Positions 55,912 through 64,000 of a stretch of DNA of 64,000 nt are shown here, one piece after another; within the stretch, counting starts at the first letter, position 1; each line of letters opens with the position of its first letter. Origin of the DNA: Ruegeria sp. PrR005 (GTDB taxonomy: Bacteria > Pseudomonadota > Alphaproteobacteria > Rhodobacterales > Rhodobacteraceae); assembly GCF_010500245.1 (NCBI RefSeq), contig NZ_JAAGOX010000053.1:62001-126000 (forward strand), written 5' to 3'. The notes under the pieces are model-generated. The model had not been told where the DNA came from. It was given only the letters and a program-made list of their open reading frames with translations, and searched no databases. Both the position numbers and the translations under genes were made by a program.

Positions 55912-57396
55912 ATGATCTTGGATCAATCAAGTATCAACATGCTGCGGAACCGGGCCATCCCTCGACGTGGTCACGTGATCGACGGTCGGATCGAGACCGG
56001 GGGTGAAACGCTCGACGTGATCTCACCCATCGACGGATGCGTACTGACCCAGATCGCCCGAGGTGGCGCCCGGGAAGTCGCGCAGGCAACTGCCGCTGCT
56101 CGGCGTGCCTTTGACACCCGCGTCTGGGCCGGACAGTCGCCCGCTGCCCGCAAGAAGGTTCTCACCCGTCTGGCCGCGTTGATCGAGGCGAAGGCGCTGG
56201 ACCTTGCCGTGCAAGGGGTGCGCGACAATGGCACCGAGATTTCCATGGCCTTCAAGGCCGAAAGCGGCTCGGCCGCTAGCACCTTTCGCTATTACGCCGA
56301 GGCGCTGGACAAGGTCTATGGCGAGATCGCGCCGACCGCAGGCGATATCCTCGGCCTCGTGCACAAGGAACCGGTGGGCGTGGTGGGCGCCATCCTGCCC
56401 TGGAACTTCCCACTGATGATCGGCGCGTGGAAGATCGCACCGGCGCTAGCCATGGGCAATTCGATCGTGGTGAAACCCGCCGAGAGCGCCTCGCTCTCGA
56501 TCCTGCGGTTGGCGGAACTGGCGCTGGAGGCGGGGCTGCCCGAGGGTGTGTTCAACGTGGTCACCGGCAAGGGATCCGAGGTTGGCGAGGCGATGGGCCT
56601 GTCGATGGAGATCGACATTCTGGTCTTTACCGGTTCCGGTCCAGTGGGGCGGAGATTGCTGGAATATTCCGCCCGGTCGAACCTGAAACGCTGTTACCTG
56701 GAACTCGGCGGCAAGTCGCCCAATGTGGTCTTTGGCGATGTGGCCGATCTGGACCACGCGGCCAAGGTTTCGGCGGCAGGCATCTTTCGGAACTCCGGGC
56801 AGGTCTGTGTCGCGGGCTCGCGGCTGATCGTCGAACGGTCGATCCACGATCAGTTCGTTGATGCGCTATGCCGCCATGCCAGCGCGCTGAAGGTGGGCGA
56901 TCCGCTCGATCTGGGCTCGACCGTGGGGGCGGTGCATTCGGCGGCGCAGTTGGAGCAGAACCTGCGTTTTGTCGAAACCGCGCTGACCGAGGGCGCCGAA
57001 TGTGCCTTGGGCGGCAAGCGCATTCTGGAGGAGACAGGCGGGTTTTACATGCAGCCCACGGTGATGACAGGTGTGGCGCGTGACGCGACCCTGAACCAGC
57101 AGGAGGTGTTCGGCCCGGTCCTGGCGGTCAGTACCTTTGATACCGAGGCTGAGGCTATCGATTTGGCAAATTCCACCGTCTATGGTCTGGCCTCGGGTCT
57201 GTGGACTTCGAACCTCAGCCGCGCCCATCGTATGGTGCGCGCCATCCGCGCTGGCGTGGTGCATGTGAACACCTATGGCGGCGCTGACGGCACTGTGCCT
57301 TTGGGCGGCGTCGGCCAGTCGGGCAACGGCCATGACAAGAGCCTTCATGCGCTCGACAAATATGTGGATCTGAAAACCGCCTGGATGCAGCTATGA
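55912..57396 (+). CDS. NAD(P)-dependent aldehyde dehydrogenase
   Basis: A 494-residue aldehyde dehydrogenase. NAD-binding GSGPVGRRL, catalytic Glu in LELGGKSPN (about 264-272) and nucleophile Cys in SGQVCVAGSR (about 295-304) are intact. The PWNFPL segment (about 163-168) is characteristic. It resembles PuuC/amino-aldehyde dehydrogenases. It is the first gene of a four-gene unit with 4-bp or 1-bp overlaps: ALDH, phospholyase-like enzyme, kinase, Tm-1-like protein. It probably oxidises the aldehyde formed by the next enzyme. The start at 55912 is the first ATG; 55939 is an alternative. Confidence 0.9.
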   Translation: MILDQSSINMLRNRAIPRRGHVIDGRIETGGETLDVISPIDGCVLTQIARGGAREVAQATAAARRAFDTRVWAGQSPAARKKVLTRLAALIEAKALDLAVQGVRDNGTEISMAFKAESGSAASTFRYYAEALDKVYGEIAPTAGDILGLVHKEPVGVVGAILPWNFPLMIGAWKIAPALAMGNSIVVKPAESASLSILRLAELALEAGLPEGVFNVVTGKGSEVGEAMGLSMEIDILVFTGSGPVGRRLLEYSARSNLKRCYLELGGKSPNVVFGDVADLDHAAKVSAAGIFRNSGQVCVAGSRLIVERSIHDQFVDALCRHASALKVGDPLDLGSTVGAVHSAAQLEQNLRFVETALTEGAECALGGKRILEETGGFYMQPTVMTGVARDATLNQQEVFGPVLAVSTFDTEAEAIDLANSTVYGLASGLWTSNLSRAHRMVRAIRAGVVHVNTYGGADGTVPLGGVGQSGNGHDKSLHALDKYVDLKTAWMQL

Positions 57397-58691
57397 CGCC
57401 TGAGACCCAGGCCCTTCTCGACCGCCGTGCACGCCTGTTGGGGCCGAATGTGAGCCTGTTCTATGACGAGCCGGTGCATGTGGTTCGGGGACAGGGGGTC
57501 TGGCTGTGGGACAATGACGGCAACAGATATCTCGACTGTTACAACAACGTGCCGCATGTGGGGCACTGCCATCCCCGCGTGGTCGAGGCCATCGCCGCGC
57601 AGGCCGCGACGCTGAACACCCATACTCGCTATCTGCACGAGGGTATTCTCGATTATGTCGAGGCGCTGACGGCGACATTCGACGCGCCACTGGACACCGC
57701 GATCCTGACTTGCACCGGGTCCGAGGCGAACGATATAGCGCTGCGCATGGCGCAGGCGGTCACCGGCAACACCGGGGTGATTGCGACTGATCACACCTAT
57801 CACGGCAACACAATGGCGGTGTCCCAACTCTCGCGCACCAACCCGCCGCCGGGCGGATACTGGGACAACATGGCCTTTGTGCCCGCGCCCGACAGCTACC
57901 GTCCTTTGGGTGGCGTTCCCGGTCAGGCGCATGCGCAGGCATTCGCCGCAGCGGTGCGGGCACAGATCGCGGCGCTGGCCGGACGCGGCCACCGGCTGGC
58001 TTGCCTTATCCTATGCCCCTATTTCGCGAACGAGGGCTTCCCATCGCTGGAAGCGGGTTGGCTTGCCCCCGTAGTCGAGGCTGTGCGTCGTGCAGGCGGC
58101 ATCGTGATCGCGGACGAGGTGCAGCCCGGGTTCGGGCGCTTGGGCAGCCATTTCTGGGGGCATCAGAAGGTGGGTGTTCAACCCGATGTGGTGACCTTGG
58201 GCAAACCCATGGCCAATGGCCATCCTGTGGGCGGGGTCGTGACCAGCCCCGAGATCATGGCCGCGTTTCGCGAGCGCTTTCGCTATTTCAACACCTTTGG
58301 CGGCAACCCGGTTTCGGCGGCTGCCGCCTTGGCGACGCTAAAGGTGATGCGGGACGAAGGGTTGATGGAGAACGCGCGTGAAGTGGGCGATTATGCACGC
58401 CAAGGGTTGCGCGACCTGGCCACACGGCACGAATGTATCGGTGATGTGCGCGGATCGGGGCTGTTCTTCGGGGCCGAGATGGTGCTGGACCGGGCCGACA
58501 AGACCCCCGCCACCGCCTTTGCCAAGCGCGTCGCCAACGCGATGCGACAGCGGGGCGTGCTGCTGAACTTTCTGGGCATCCACTATAACACGCTGAAGAT
58601 CCGACCGCCTATGCCGTTCAGCCGCGACAATGCCGATCAGTTGATCGAAACGCTGGACGGTGTCCTCTCTGAAACTCCGCTTCTCCCGTGA
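57393..58691 (+). CDS. AGXT2-like PLP enzyme, probable O-phospho-amine phospholyase
   Basis: A 432-residue class III aminotransferase-fold protein. The N-terminal block YLDCYNNVPHVGHCHP, then LNTHTRYLHEGILDYVEAL, is strikingly like the vertebrate AGXT2L phospholyases, which cleave phosphoethanolamine or 5-phosphohydroxylysine to an aldehyde, ammonia and phosphate. The PLP Lys is in TLGKPMANGHP. The gene overlaps an aldehyde dehydrogenase before it and a small-molecule kinase after it by 4 bp each, exactly the neighbours a phosphorylation-elimination-oxidation route would need. The alternative is an ordinary transaminase. Confidence 0.85.
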   Translation: MTPETQALLDRRARLLGPNVSLFYDEPVHVVRGQGVWLWDNDGNRYLDCYNNVPHVGHCHPRVVEAIAAQAATLNTHTRYLHEGILDYVEALTATFDAPLDTAILTCTGSEANDIALRMAQAVTGNTGVIATDHTYHGNTMAVSQLSRTNPPPGGYWDNMAFVPAPDSYRPLGGVPGQAHAQAFAAAVRAQIAALAGRGHRLACLILCPYFANEGFPSLEAGWLAPVVEAVRRAGGIVIADEVQPGFGRLGSHFWGHQKVGVQPDVVTLGKPMANGHPVGGVVTSPEIMAAFRERFRYFNTFGGNPVSAAAALATLKVMRDEGLMENAREVGDYARQGLRDLATRHECIGDVRGSGLFFGAEMVLDRADKTPATAFAKRVANAMRQRGVLLNFLGIHYNTLKIRPPMPFSRDNADQLIETLDGVLSETPLLP

Positions 58692-59629
58692 GCGCGACTG
58701 TCACCCGCGCCTTGCAGCTTTGGGGTCTGGAACAGGCCAGTTTCACGCTGGCTGCTCGGCGGGAAAACGAGGTTTGGAAGGTGTCGGATGGCGCGCGTCG
58801 TCTTGCGCTGAGGTTTCACCGGCGTGATTACCGGACTGTTACAGAGCTGCGCTCGGAACTGGTCTGGATGGAAATGCTGAGGCAGGCGGGACTGGTCGTG
58901 CCGCAACCGCTGCGTCTGCTGGACGGTTCTCTGCTGGGCCAGATCGAGGGGCGACATGTCAGCCTACTGACTTGGCTGGAAGGCCGCCCAATGGGCAAGA
59001 TGGGGCGCCTATCCGCGGATCTGGACGCAGAGGATTTTGGCCGGAGGATTGGAGCGCAATTGGCACGGATGCACGAGCTGTCAGATGCCTGGACGCCGCC
59101 GGTGGGGTTTCATCGCCCCGATTGGCGTTGTGCAGGATTGCTGGGGCCCGATCCTCTATGGGGCCGGTTCTGGGAGCATCCGCACCTGGACGCAGAGCAA
59201 CGGCAGCTGTTGATTGCTACCCGCGACCGGGCGCTGGACGGGTTCGAGTGTTTTGCACCCGATGCGGACGCAGGGTTGATCCATGCCGATCTGGTGGCTG
59301 AGAATGTATTGGTCGACCGGCACACGGTGGCGTTCATAGATTTCGACGATGGGGCATGGGGATACAGGGACTTCGATCTTGCCACGGTTCTGGTCAAGTT
59401 CATCGGGCAACCGCAGTACGGTCCGCTTCGCGCAGGTCTGTGCGATGGATATGCCCTACGGCGCAGGGTGGACCCAGGTACGCTTGATTTCATGCTGTTG
59501 TTGCGGGCGCTGACCTATCCGGGCTGGATCATGTCACGGCTTGACGAGCCGGGCGGGCGGGAAAGGTCGGTTCGAATGCTCGATACCGCCTTGCGGCTGG
59601 CTAGAGAATTCATGGAGGAGAAGCACTGA
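58688..59629 (+). CDS. Aminoglycoside-phosphotransferase-fold kinase (hydroxylysine-kinase-like)
   Basis: A 313-residue APH/choline-kinase-fold small-molecule kinase. It shows HADLVAENVLVD (about 198-209, Brenner-type catalytic loop) followed by FIDFDDGAWGYRDFDLA (about 216-232, the DFD metal motif). Proteins of this class include hydroxylysine kinase (AGPHD1) and homoserine kinase ThrB2. Paired with the preceding phospholyase-like enzyme, a role in phosphorylating a hydroxy-amine such as hydroxylysine or ethanolamine is likely. It overlaps its neighbours on both sides. Confidence 0.85.
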   Translation: MSATVTRALQLWGLEQASFTLAARRENEVWKVSDGARRLALRFHRRDYRTVTELRSELVWMEMLRQAGLVVPQPLRLLDGSLLGQIEGRHVSLLTWLEGRPMGKMGRLSADLDAEDFGRRIGAQLARMHELSDAWTPPVGFHRPDWRCAGLLGPDPLWGRFWEHPHLDAEQRQLLIATRDRALDGFECFAPDADAGLIHADLVAENVLVDRHTVAFIDFDDGAWGYRDFDLATVLVKFIGQPQYGPLRAGLCDGYALRRRVDPGTLDFMLLLRALTYPGWIMSRLDEPGGRERSVRMLDTALRLAREFMEEKH

Positions 59630-60876
59630 TGAGCGACAAGACGATCCTGATTGCGGGCACCTATGACACCAAGGATGACGAGCTGAACTATCTGGCAGGT
59701 GTGATCAGGGGGCAGGGTGGCGGTGTTCTTTCGATGGATGTCAGCGTGCTGGGCGATCCGTCGCAGCCCACCGACATCTCCAAACATGAGGTGGCGGAGG
59801 CAGGCGGCAGTTCTATTCAGGCGGCAATCGACGGCGGTGACGAGAATGTCGCGATGCAGATCATGGCGCGCGGCGCTGCGGCCAAGGCGCTGGAGCTTTA
59901 TCGCGGTGGCCGGATTCACGGGGTGATCGTGCTGGGTGGTTCGATGGGAACCGATCTTGCACTCGATCTTTGTTCGGCACTACCCCTAGGTGTTCCGAAA
60001 TACATTGTCTCGACGGTCTCGTTTTCTCCGATGCTGCCACCCGACCGCATCCCGGCGGATGTGCAGATGATCCTCTGGGCCGGGGGGCTCTACGGCCTGA
60101 ACTCGATTTGTCAGGCGTCGCTCAGCCAGGCGGCGGGTGCGGTGCTGGGGGCGGCCCGCGCTGTCGAGGCTCCGGTCCGCGACCGCCCGCTCATCGGCAT
60201 GACCAGCTTTGGCAAAACCGTTCTGCGCTACATGGTCAGCCTGAAACCGGCGCTGGAAGCGCGCGGGTACGAAGTCGCCGTGTTCCATGCCACCGGCATG
60301 GGCGGTCGCGCGTTCGAGAGCCTGGCGGCGGAAGGGGCCTTTGCCGCCGTCTTCGATTTCGCACCGCAAGAGGTGGCCAACCACATCTTTGGCGGTTTGT
60401 CCGCTGGCGAAGACCGCATGACCAATGCCGGGCGACGTGGCATCCCGCAGCTGGTTGCGCCGGGATGCTATGACCTTGTCGATTTTGTCGGATGGCAACC
60501 GGCTCCGCCAGCGCTTGCCGACCGGCCCAGCCACGCGCATAACCGCCTGCTGACCTCGGCGGTTCTTGACGCGGGGGAGCGGCGGCAGGTTGCTCGGGCC
60601 ATTTGTGCCAAGCTGGCTGGCGCCTCGGGTCCGGTGACGATCCTGCTGCCATCGGGCGGTTGCAACGAGTGGGACCGCCCGGGCGCACCGCTGCATGACG
60701 CCGACGGGCTAGCGGCATTCTGCGACGAAATGCGGTCTGCCTGTCCTGACAATGCAGAACTGATCGAGATGACGGCGCATATCAACGATGCCGAATTCTC
60801 TGACCGGGCGCTTGCTGTCTTCGACTCGTGGGTGGCGCAAGGTTTGGTTCCCAAAGGCGTGTCTAAACCTTCGTGA
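59629..60876 (+). CDS. Tm-1-like ATP-binding protein (UPF0261)
   Basis: A 415-residue protein of the Tm-1/UPF0261 family, opening with ILIAGTYDTKDDELNYL, the family signature. The N-terminal half is nucleotide-binding (VIVLGGSMGTDLAL, about 104-117) and the C-terminal half TIM-barrel-like. The plant homologue Tm-1 blocks tomato mosaic virus replication; bacterial functions are unknown, though genes often sit in catabolic clusters. The start overlaps the kinase stop (TGATG). It is last in the ALDH-phospholyase-kinase operon, so it may act on the same carbon source. Confidence 0.85.
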   Translation: MSDKTILIAGTYDTKDDELNYLAGVIRGQGGGVLSMDVSVLGDPSQPTDISKHEVAEAGGSSIQAAIDGGDENVAMQIMARGAAAKALELYRGGRIHGVIVLGGSMGTDLALDLCSALPLGVPKYIVSTVSFSPMLPPDRIPADVQMILWAGGLYGLNSICQASLSQAAGAVLGAARAVEAPVRDRPLIGMTSFGKTVLRYMVSLKPALEARGYEVAVFHATGMGGRAFESLAAEGAFAAVFDFAPQEVANHIFGGLSAGEDRMTNAGRRGIPQLVAPGCYDLVDFVGWQPAPPALADRPSHAHNRLLTSAVLDAGERRQVARAICAKLAGASGPVTILLPSGGCNEWDRPGAPLHDADGLAAFCDEMRSACPDNAELIEMTAHINDAEFSDRALAVFDSWVAQGLVPKGVSKPS

Positions 60877-61037
60877 TCCTCGGACGTGTATCGTGTACTT
60901 GATCGGACCCATTGCCCGCAGAACCGGCACCAAGGTGCAAACCATCTGTTGTTGCGCGCACATCAGGCTGATGCCTATGTTCTTAGCGGTTGTGCTGCAA
61001 ATGCCGCGAATTGGGTAAATGGGCACAGTTCTGGCGT

Positions 61038-61103
61038 CAGCTAACCCTTGCGGATGTTGCACGACCATTTGGAATGCTTGACCGATCACAGTTCAGTCGT
61101 AGC
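61038..61103 (+). pseudogene. Possible remnant of an AraC-family regulator
   Basis: In the otherwise empty 60877-61092 gap, the plus strand reads QLTLADVARPFGMLDRSQFS, then R, starting at 61038. This closely follows the C-terminal AraC helix-turn-helix pattern (adhesive A-D-V-A, G-[FM]-x-D-x-S-x-F-S-R). There is a stop (TAG) some 50 bases upstream in frame and no complete domain. Read as a decayed fragment; the match is short and could be chance. Confidence 0.3.
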
Positions 61104-62622
61104 GCCGCCGCGTCTTGGCCCCGTCGTCGGTGATCGAGCAGAGCGACAACGTGTGGTCCATGTTGCGCATCCGGTGGCGCAACATCTGCCGCGCCAGTCG
61201 TGCCAGATCCGGCGCATACTCGGGGTCGTCTGCCACATTGCGAAACTCGCCTTCGCCCTGATGATCGAACAGCATCGGCGGCAGATCGGCGGCAAACTCC
61301 ACCAGGGTAAAGCGCTCGTCGCGCAGGATCGCCACGGCGCCCTCGCTGGGGCCAAAGCCGAATGCCTGCTGCCAGAGGGTCGGTTTCAACGGGTTCGAGA
61401 TATCCAGTTCCGAGAAAGAATAGCGTCGCCAGTCGGTTGGGGCGCCGCCCGCCAGGAAAGGTCGCAGCGAGCGGCCATCGACCGAATTCGGAATCTCCTG
61501 CCCGACCCAGTCGAGAATGGTTGGCATCAGGTCGATCGACTCGGTCGGGGCATCGACCACATGGCCGGCCTTGCAGCCCGGTGCGCGGATGATCAGCGGC
61601 GTGTGATAGGCGGCGTCATAGACCGTCATCTTGCCCCAGCTGTGGCGGTCGCCCAGCATCTCGCCATGATCGGCGGTGACCACGATCAGGGTGTCGTCAT
61701 ACTGGCCTGTCTCTTTCAGATGCGCGATCACCCGACCGATATGAGTGTCGACCTCGGTCGCAAGGCCCAGATAGACCGCGCGCAGGGTCTGGATGGTCTC
61801 GTCGGTGGGTTCCAGATCGGGGAAGCCCAGCACGAAACTGGCCGGGCTGGAATAACGCGTGGCGGGACCGAAGAAGGGGTGTTCGCCGGTCTCGTCATCG
61901 CGCTCCGGCAGCCGCGCTGGCAGGGGCAGGCTGTCCGATGCGTACATCGTGTTATAGGGCGCGGGCGCCACCAGCGGCGGATGCGGCCGGATATAGGTGA
62001 GATGCGCGAACCAGCTCTGCCCGGCCCAGGCGGGCATGTTGGCCAGGAACTGATCGGTCAGAAAGGCGGTGTCACTATCCTCGGCCCAGTAGATTGCCGG
62101 ACCGTTCAGGCGCGGGGTGCCGTCGGCATCCGGGCGGGGAACATAGACTTGCGCGTAGTCGTCAAAGGCGTAACCACGGTTCTTCAGATGCGATTGCCAG
62201 GGATAGGACATCTCCAGCCGCATCTCGGTTACCTCGTGAAACCCGATCATCGGGAATTCATAGGTCTTGAGCGCCGGGTCGTTGGCGTCATAGGCGCGCG
62301 GATCCTGCGAGGTATCGGTGTAGCCGAAGAGCAGCGGCATATAGCCCGCCTTGCGCATCTCGGTCGCGATATTGGGCGTGTCATGGCGCAGCGGAGTGCC
62401 GTTGCGGACCGAGCGGTGGTTCATCGCGTATTGCCCGGTCAGGATAGAGGCGCGCGAGGGGCCGCAGGGGTTGGTCACCGAATAGTGGCGGCGAAAGCTG
62501 ACCGCATCTTCGGCCAGCGCCCGCAGATGCGGTAAATCGACATGACCCGCCAGCCCGCCCCATAGGCAATCGGCGCGCAACTGGTCGATGATGATAAAAA
62601 GAACGTTGCCTTGCCTGCTCAT
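61093..62622 (-). CDS. Sulfatase/phosphonate monoester hydrolase-like enzyme
   Basis: Alkaline-phosphatase-superfamily hydrolase, 509 residues, without a signal peptide. The formylglycine motif C-x-P-S-R is present as NPCGPSRAS (about 51-59), so it depends on a maturation enzyme elsewhere. Metal ligands are in IIIDQLRADCLW at the N-terminus and VTADHGEMLGD (about 318-328). Its length and cytosolic nature suit the phosphonate monoester hydrolase/phosphodiesterase subgroup described in rhizobia as well as sulfatases. It is convergent with the Tm-1-like gene and followed on its upstream side by RidA. Confidence 0.85.
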   Translation of the reverse strand: MSRQGNVLFIIIDQLRADCLWGGLAGHVDLPHLRALAEDAVSFRRHYSVTNPCGPSRASILTGQYAMNHRSVRNGTPLRHDTPNIATEMRKAGYMPLLFGYTDTSQDPRAYDANDPALKTYEFPMIGFHEVTEMRLEMSYPWQSHLKNRGYAFDDYAQVYVPRPDADGTPRLNGPAIYWAEDSDTAFLTDQFLANMPAWAGQSWFAHLTYIRPHPPLVAPAPYNTMYASDSLPLPARLPERDDETGEHPFFGPATRYSSPASFVLGFPDLEPTDETIQTLRAVYLGLATEVDTHIGRVIAHLKETGQYDDTLIVVTADHGEMLGDRHSWGKMTVYDAAYHTPLIIRAPGCKAGHVVDAPTESIDLMPTILDWVGQEIPNSVDGRSLRPFLAGGAPTDWRRYSFSELDISNPLKPTLWQQAFGFGPSEGAVAILRDERFTLVEFAADLPPMLFDHQGEGEFRNVADDPEYAPDLARLARQMLRHRMRNMDHTLSLCSITDDGAKTRRRYD

Positions 62623-62705
62623 GTCCCGACCTGCCGCTTTTTCGAACGACCAATGGGTAGCCAGTTGGCTCCCCCCTGTCCAGCCGGGCCTTCCGGCGGC
62701 CCGGA

Positions 62706-63101
62706 TCAGTCGATGACAGCGGTGGCCTCGATCTCGACCAGCGCATCGTCCTCGACAAGGCCCGCTACCACAACCATCGCCATGGCCGGGAAATGCCGCC
62801 CCATCACCTTGCGATAGCTGGCGCCGATCTCGGCCTGGCGGGCCAAGTATTCCTTCTTGTCGGTCACGTACCAGGTCAGCCGGGTGATATGCTCGGCCCG
62901 GCCGCCAGCGGCCTCGACCACATCCAGGATGTTGCGCAGCGCCTGTTCCATCTGGCCGATGAAATCGTGGCTTTCGAACTGCTGCTGCGCGTTCCAGCCG
63001 ATCTGCCCGCCGACATAGAGATGCCCGTCGCGGGTCAGCATGCCGTTGGCATAGCCCTTGGCAGGGGCCCAGCCCTCGGGCTGGATGGTCTTGTGGGTCA
63101 T
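62706..63101 (-). CDS. RidA family protein
   Basis: A 131-residue RidA/YjgF/UK114-family protein, trimeric chorismate-mutase-like fold. Family members hydrolyse reactive enamine/imine intermediates or act in aromatic degradation. NGMLTRDGHLYVGGQIGWN and the late VEIEATAVID segment are typical. It follows the CoA-ligase gene by 13 bp on the same strand, an arrangement seen in 2-aminobenzoate catabolic clusters, where RidA-like proteins accompany the ligase. Confidence 0.87.
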   Translation of the reverse strand: MTHKTIQPEGWAPAKGYANGMLTRDGHLYVGGQIGWNAQQQFESHDFIGQMEQALRNILDVVEAAGGRAEHITRLTWYVTDKKEYLARQAEIGASYRKVMGRHFPAMAMVVVAGLVEDDALVEIEATAVID

Positions 63102-63114
63102 TTCTGGCCTCCGT

Positions 63115-64000
63115 CTATTGGTCGTCCGTGCGCAAGCGGAAGCGCTGGATCTTGCCGGTCTGAGTTTTGGGCAGCGCGTCGATGAACCGGACGCTGCGCG
63201 GGTATTTATAGGGGGCGATGGTCGCCTTGACGTGGTCCTGCAAGGTCTTGACCATCAGCGCGTCGCCGGTATGGCCCGGCGCCAGCACCACATGGGCCTC
63301 GACGATATGGCCCCGCGCCTCGTCCGGGGCGCCGATGACGCCGCATTCGGCGACCGCCGGGTGTGACAGCAGCGCCGCCTCGACCTCGGGCCCGGCGATG
63401 TTGTAGCCCGAGCTGACGATCATGTCGTCGCTGCGCGCGGCGAAATGCAGATAGCCATCGACATCCATCACGAAACTGTCGCCGGTCACGTTCCAGCCGT
63501 TCTGGACATAGCCCGCCTGCCGGTCATCGGCCAGATAGCGGCAGCCGGTCGGGCCGCGCACCGCCAGCCGCCCGACTTCACCACGCGGCGCCTCATTGCC
63601 GTTCTCGTCGAGAATACGCACCTCATACCCCGTCACCGGCTTGCCGGTGCAGGCAGGGCGGTGGTCGTCGAACCGGTTCGAGATGAAGATATGTAGCATC
63701 TCGGTGGCGCCGATCCCGTCCAGCATCGGCTTGCCGGTCTTGGCGATCCACTCGTCATAGACAGGGGCGGGCAGGGTCTCGCCCGCCGAAACCGCCGCCC
63801 GAAGCGAGCTGAGATCGGCGCCTTCCTCCATCGCCTTGAGCATGAAGCGATAGGCGGTCGGCGCGGTGAAGCAGACGGTGGCGCCGTATTGCTGGATGAT
63901 CTCGACCATGTTGGGCGGGCTTGCCTGTTCCAGCAGGGTCGCGGCGGCGCCAAAGCGCAGCGGGAACACCGCCAGACCGCCCAGCCCAAAGGTAAAGGCC
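63115..64000 (-). CDS. AMP-forming acyl-CoA ligase, partial (benzoate/aminobenzoate-CoA ligase type)
   Basis: C-terminal part of an ANL-superfamily adenylating enzyme; the frame is open to the window edge, so the 5' end is missing. Motifs seen: GATEMLHIFISN, GRSDDMIVSSGYNIAGPEVE-like core (ARSDDMIVSSGYNI), and the C-terminal catalytic Lys in PKTQTGKIQRFRLR. It resembles 2-aminobenzoate/benzoate-CoA ligases more than acetyl-CoA synthetase. It lies in an operon with the RidA-family gene. Specificity needs the missing N-terminal pocket. Confidence 0.85.
   Translation of the reverse strand, partial: AFTFGLGGLAVFPLRFGAAATLLEQASPPNMVEIIQQYGATVCFTAPTAYRFMLKAMEEGADLSSLRAAVSAGETLPAPVYDEWIAKTGKPMLDGIGATEMLHIFISNRFDDHRPACTGKPVTGYEVRILDENGNEAPRGEVGRLAVRGPTGCRYLADDRQAGYVQNGWNVTGDSFVMDVDGYLHFAARSDDMIVSSGYNIAGPEVEAALLSHPAVAECGVIGAPDEARGHIVEAHVVLAPGHTGDALMVKTLQDHVKATIAPYKYPRSVRFIDALPKTQTGKIQRFRLRTDDQ

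Noticed and set aside
61048-62535. A 495-codon open frame antisense to the sulfatase-like gene
   Set aside because: The formylglycine and metal motifs are on the minus strand; the plus frame looks random.

Overview
The window is dense, high-GC coding DNA with the gene content of a marine alphaproteobacterium of the Rhodobacteraceae (Roseobacter group). It carries form I CO dehydrogenase (cox), the beta-hydroxyaspartate cycle (bhc), a monomeric NADP isocitrate dehydrogenase, hemA of the ALA-synthase type, TAXI-TRAP transport and a DnaA-like plasmid replication/partition module. That module at 24-29 kb suggests that the window lies on a megaplasmid or chromid, or that a plasmid backbone has been integrated. 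The assignment rests on gene content only; no rRNA or tRNA gene was seen.

Layout. 0-8.6 kb: a MHYT-LytTR regulator (coxC-like), then coxM-S-L-D-E-F-(33-codon ORF)-G in a tightly overlapping operon. CoxL has the form I active-site motif AYRCSFR. 8.7-17.1 kb: class III aminotransferase, PuuA-like glutamine synthetase, cyanophycinase, cyanophycin synthetase, and a second CphA-like protein in which the ATP-grasp domain is missing between the N-domain and the Mur ligase. 17.1-23.8 kb, opposite strand: TAXI solute-binding protein, fused TRAP permease, DUF1850, sensor kinase, and a DctD-type regulator with an altered GAFTGA loop. 24-28.8 kb: tyrosine recombinase, parB, parA and a DnaA-like replicase, with three copies of a 16-bp parS-like palindrome, one of them inside parA. 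28.8-34.5 kb: tex, an orphan HEPN-like gene, icd. 34.6-47.8 kb: Tat-exported amidase, a methionine catabolic unit (mdeR/mdeA/mdeB-like), small enzymes, a THUMP methyltransferase, hemA divergent from a CRP/FNR regulator, DUF4202 and a secreted caspase-like protein. 47.8-53.2 kb: bhcR and bhcABCD. 53.2-64 kb: DMT exporter, aminotransferases, an aldehyde dehydrogenase, a small-molecule kinase next to a phospholyase-type PLP enzyme, a Tm-1-like protein, a sulfatase/phosphonate monoester hydrolase-type enzyme, RidA, and a CoA ligase that runs off the end.

Theme. Most of the window is a set of self-contained catabolic cassettes suited to an opportunistic marine heterotroph: CO as supplemental energy, glyoxylate/glycolate carbon through bhc, methionine through mde, amino alcohols through kinase/lyase/ALDH, and a nitrogen-storage polymer through cph. 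Several cassettes have a regulator beside them and recognisable operator-like repeats in the intergenic region.

Most promising for novelty: the two-ligase cyanophycin locus with its glutamine synthetase and aminotransferase; the triple 21-bp-phased repeat before coxM; the parS-like site inside parA; and the kinase/phospholyase/ALDH/Tm-1 operon. Bases 1-112 show no gene I can recognise.
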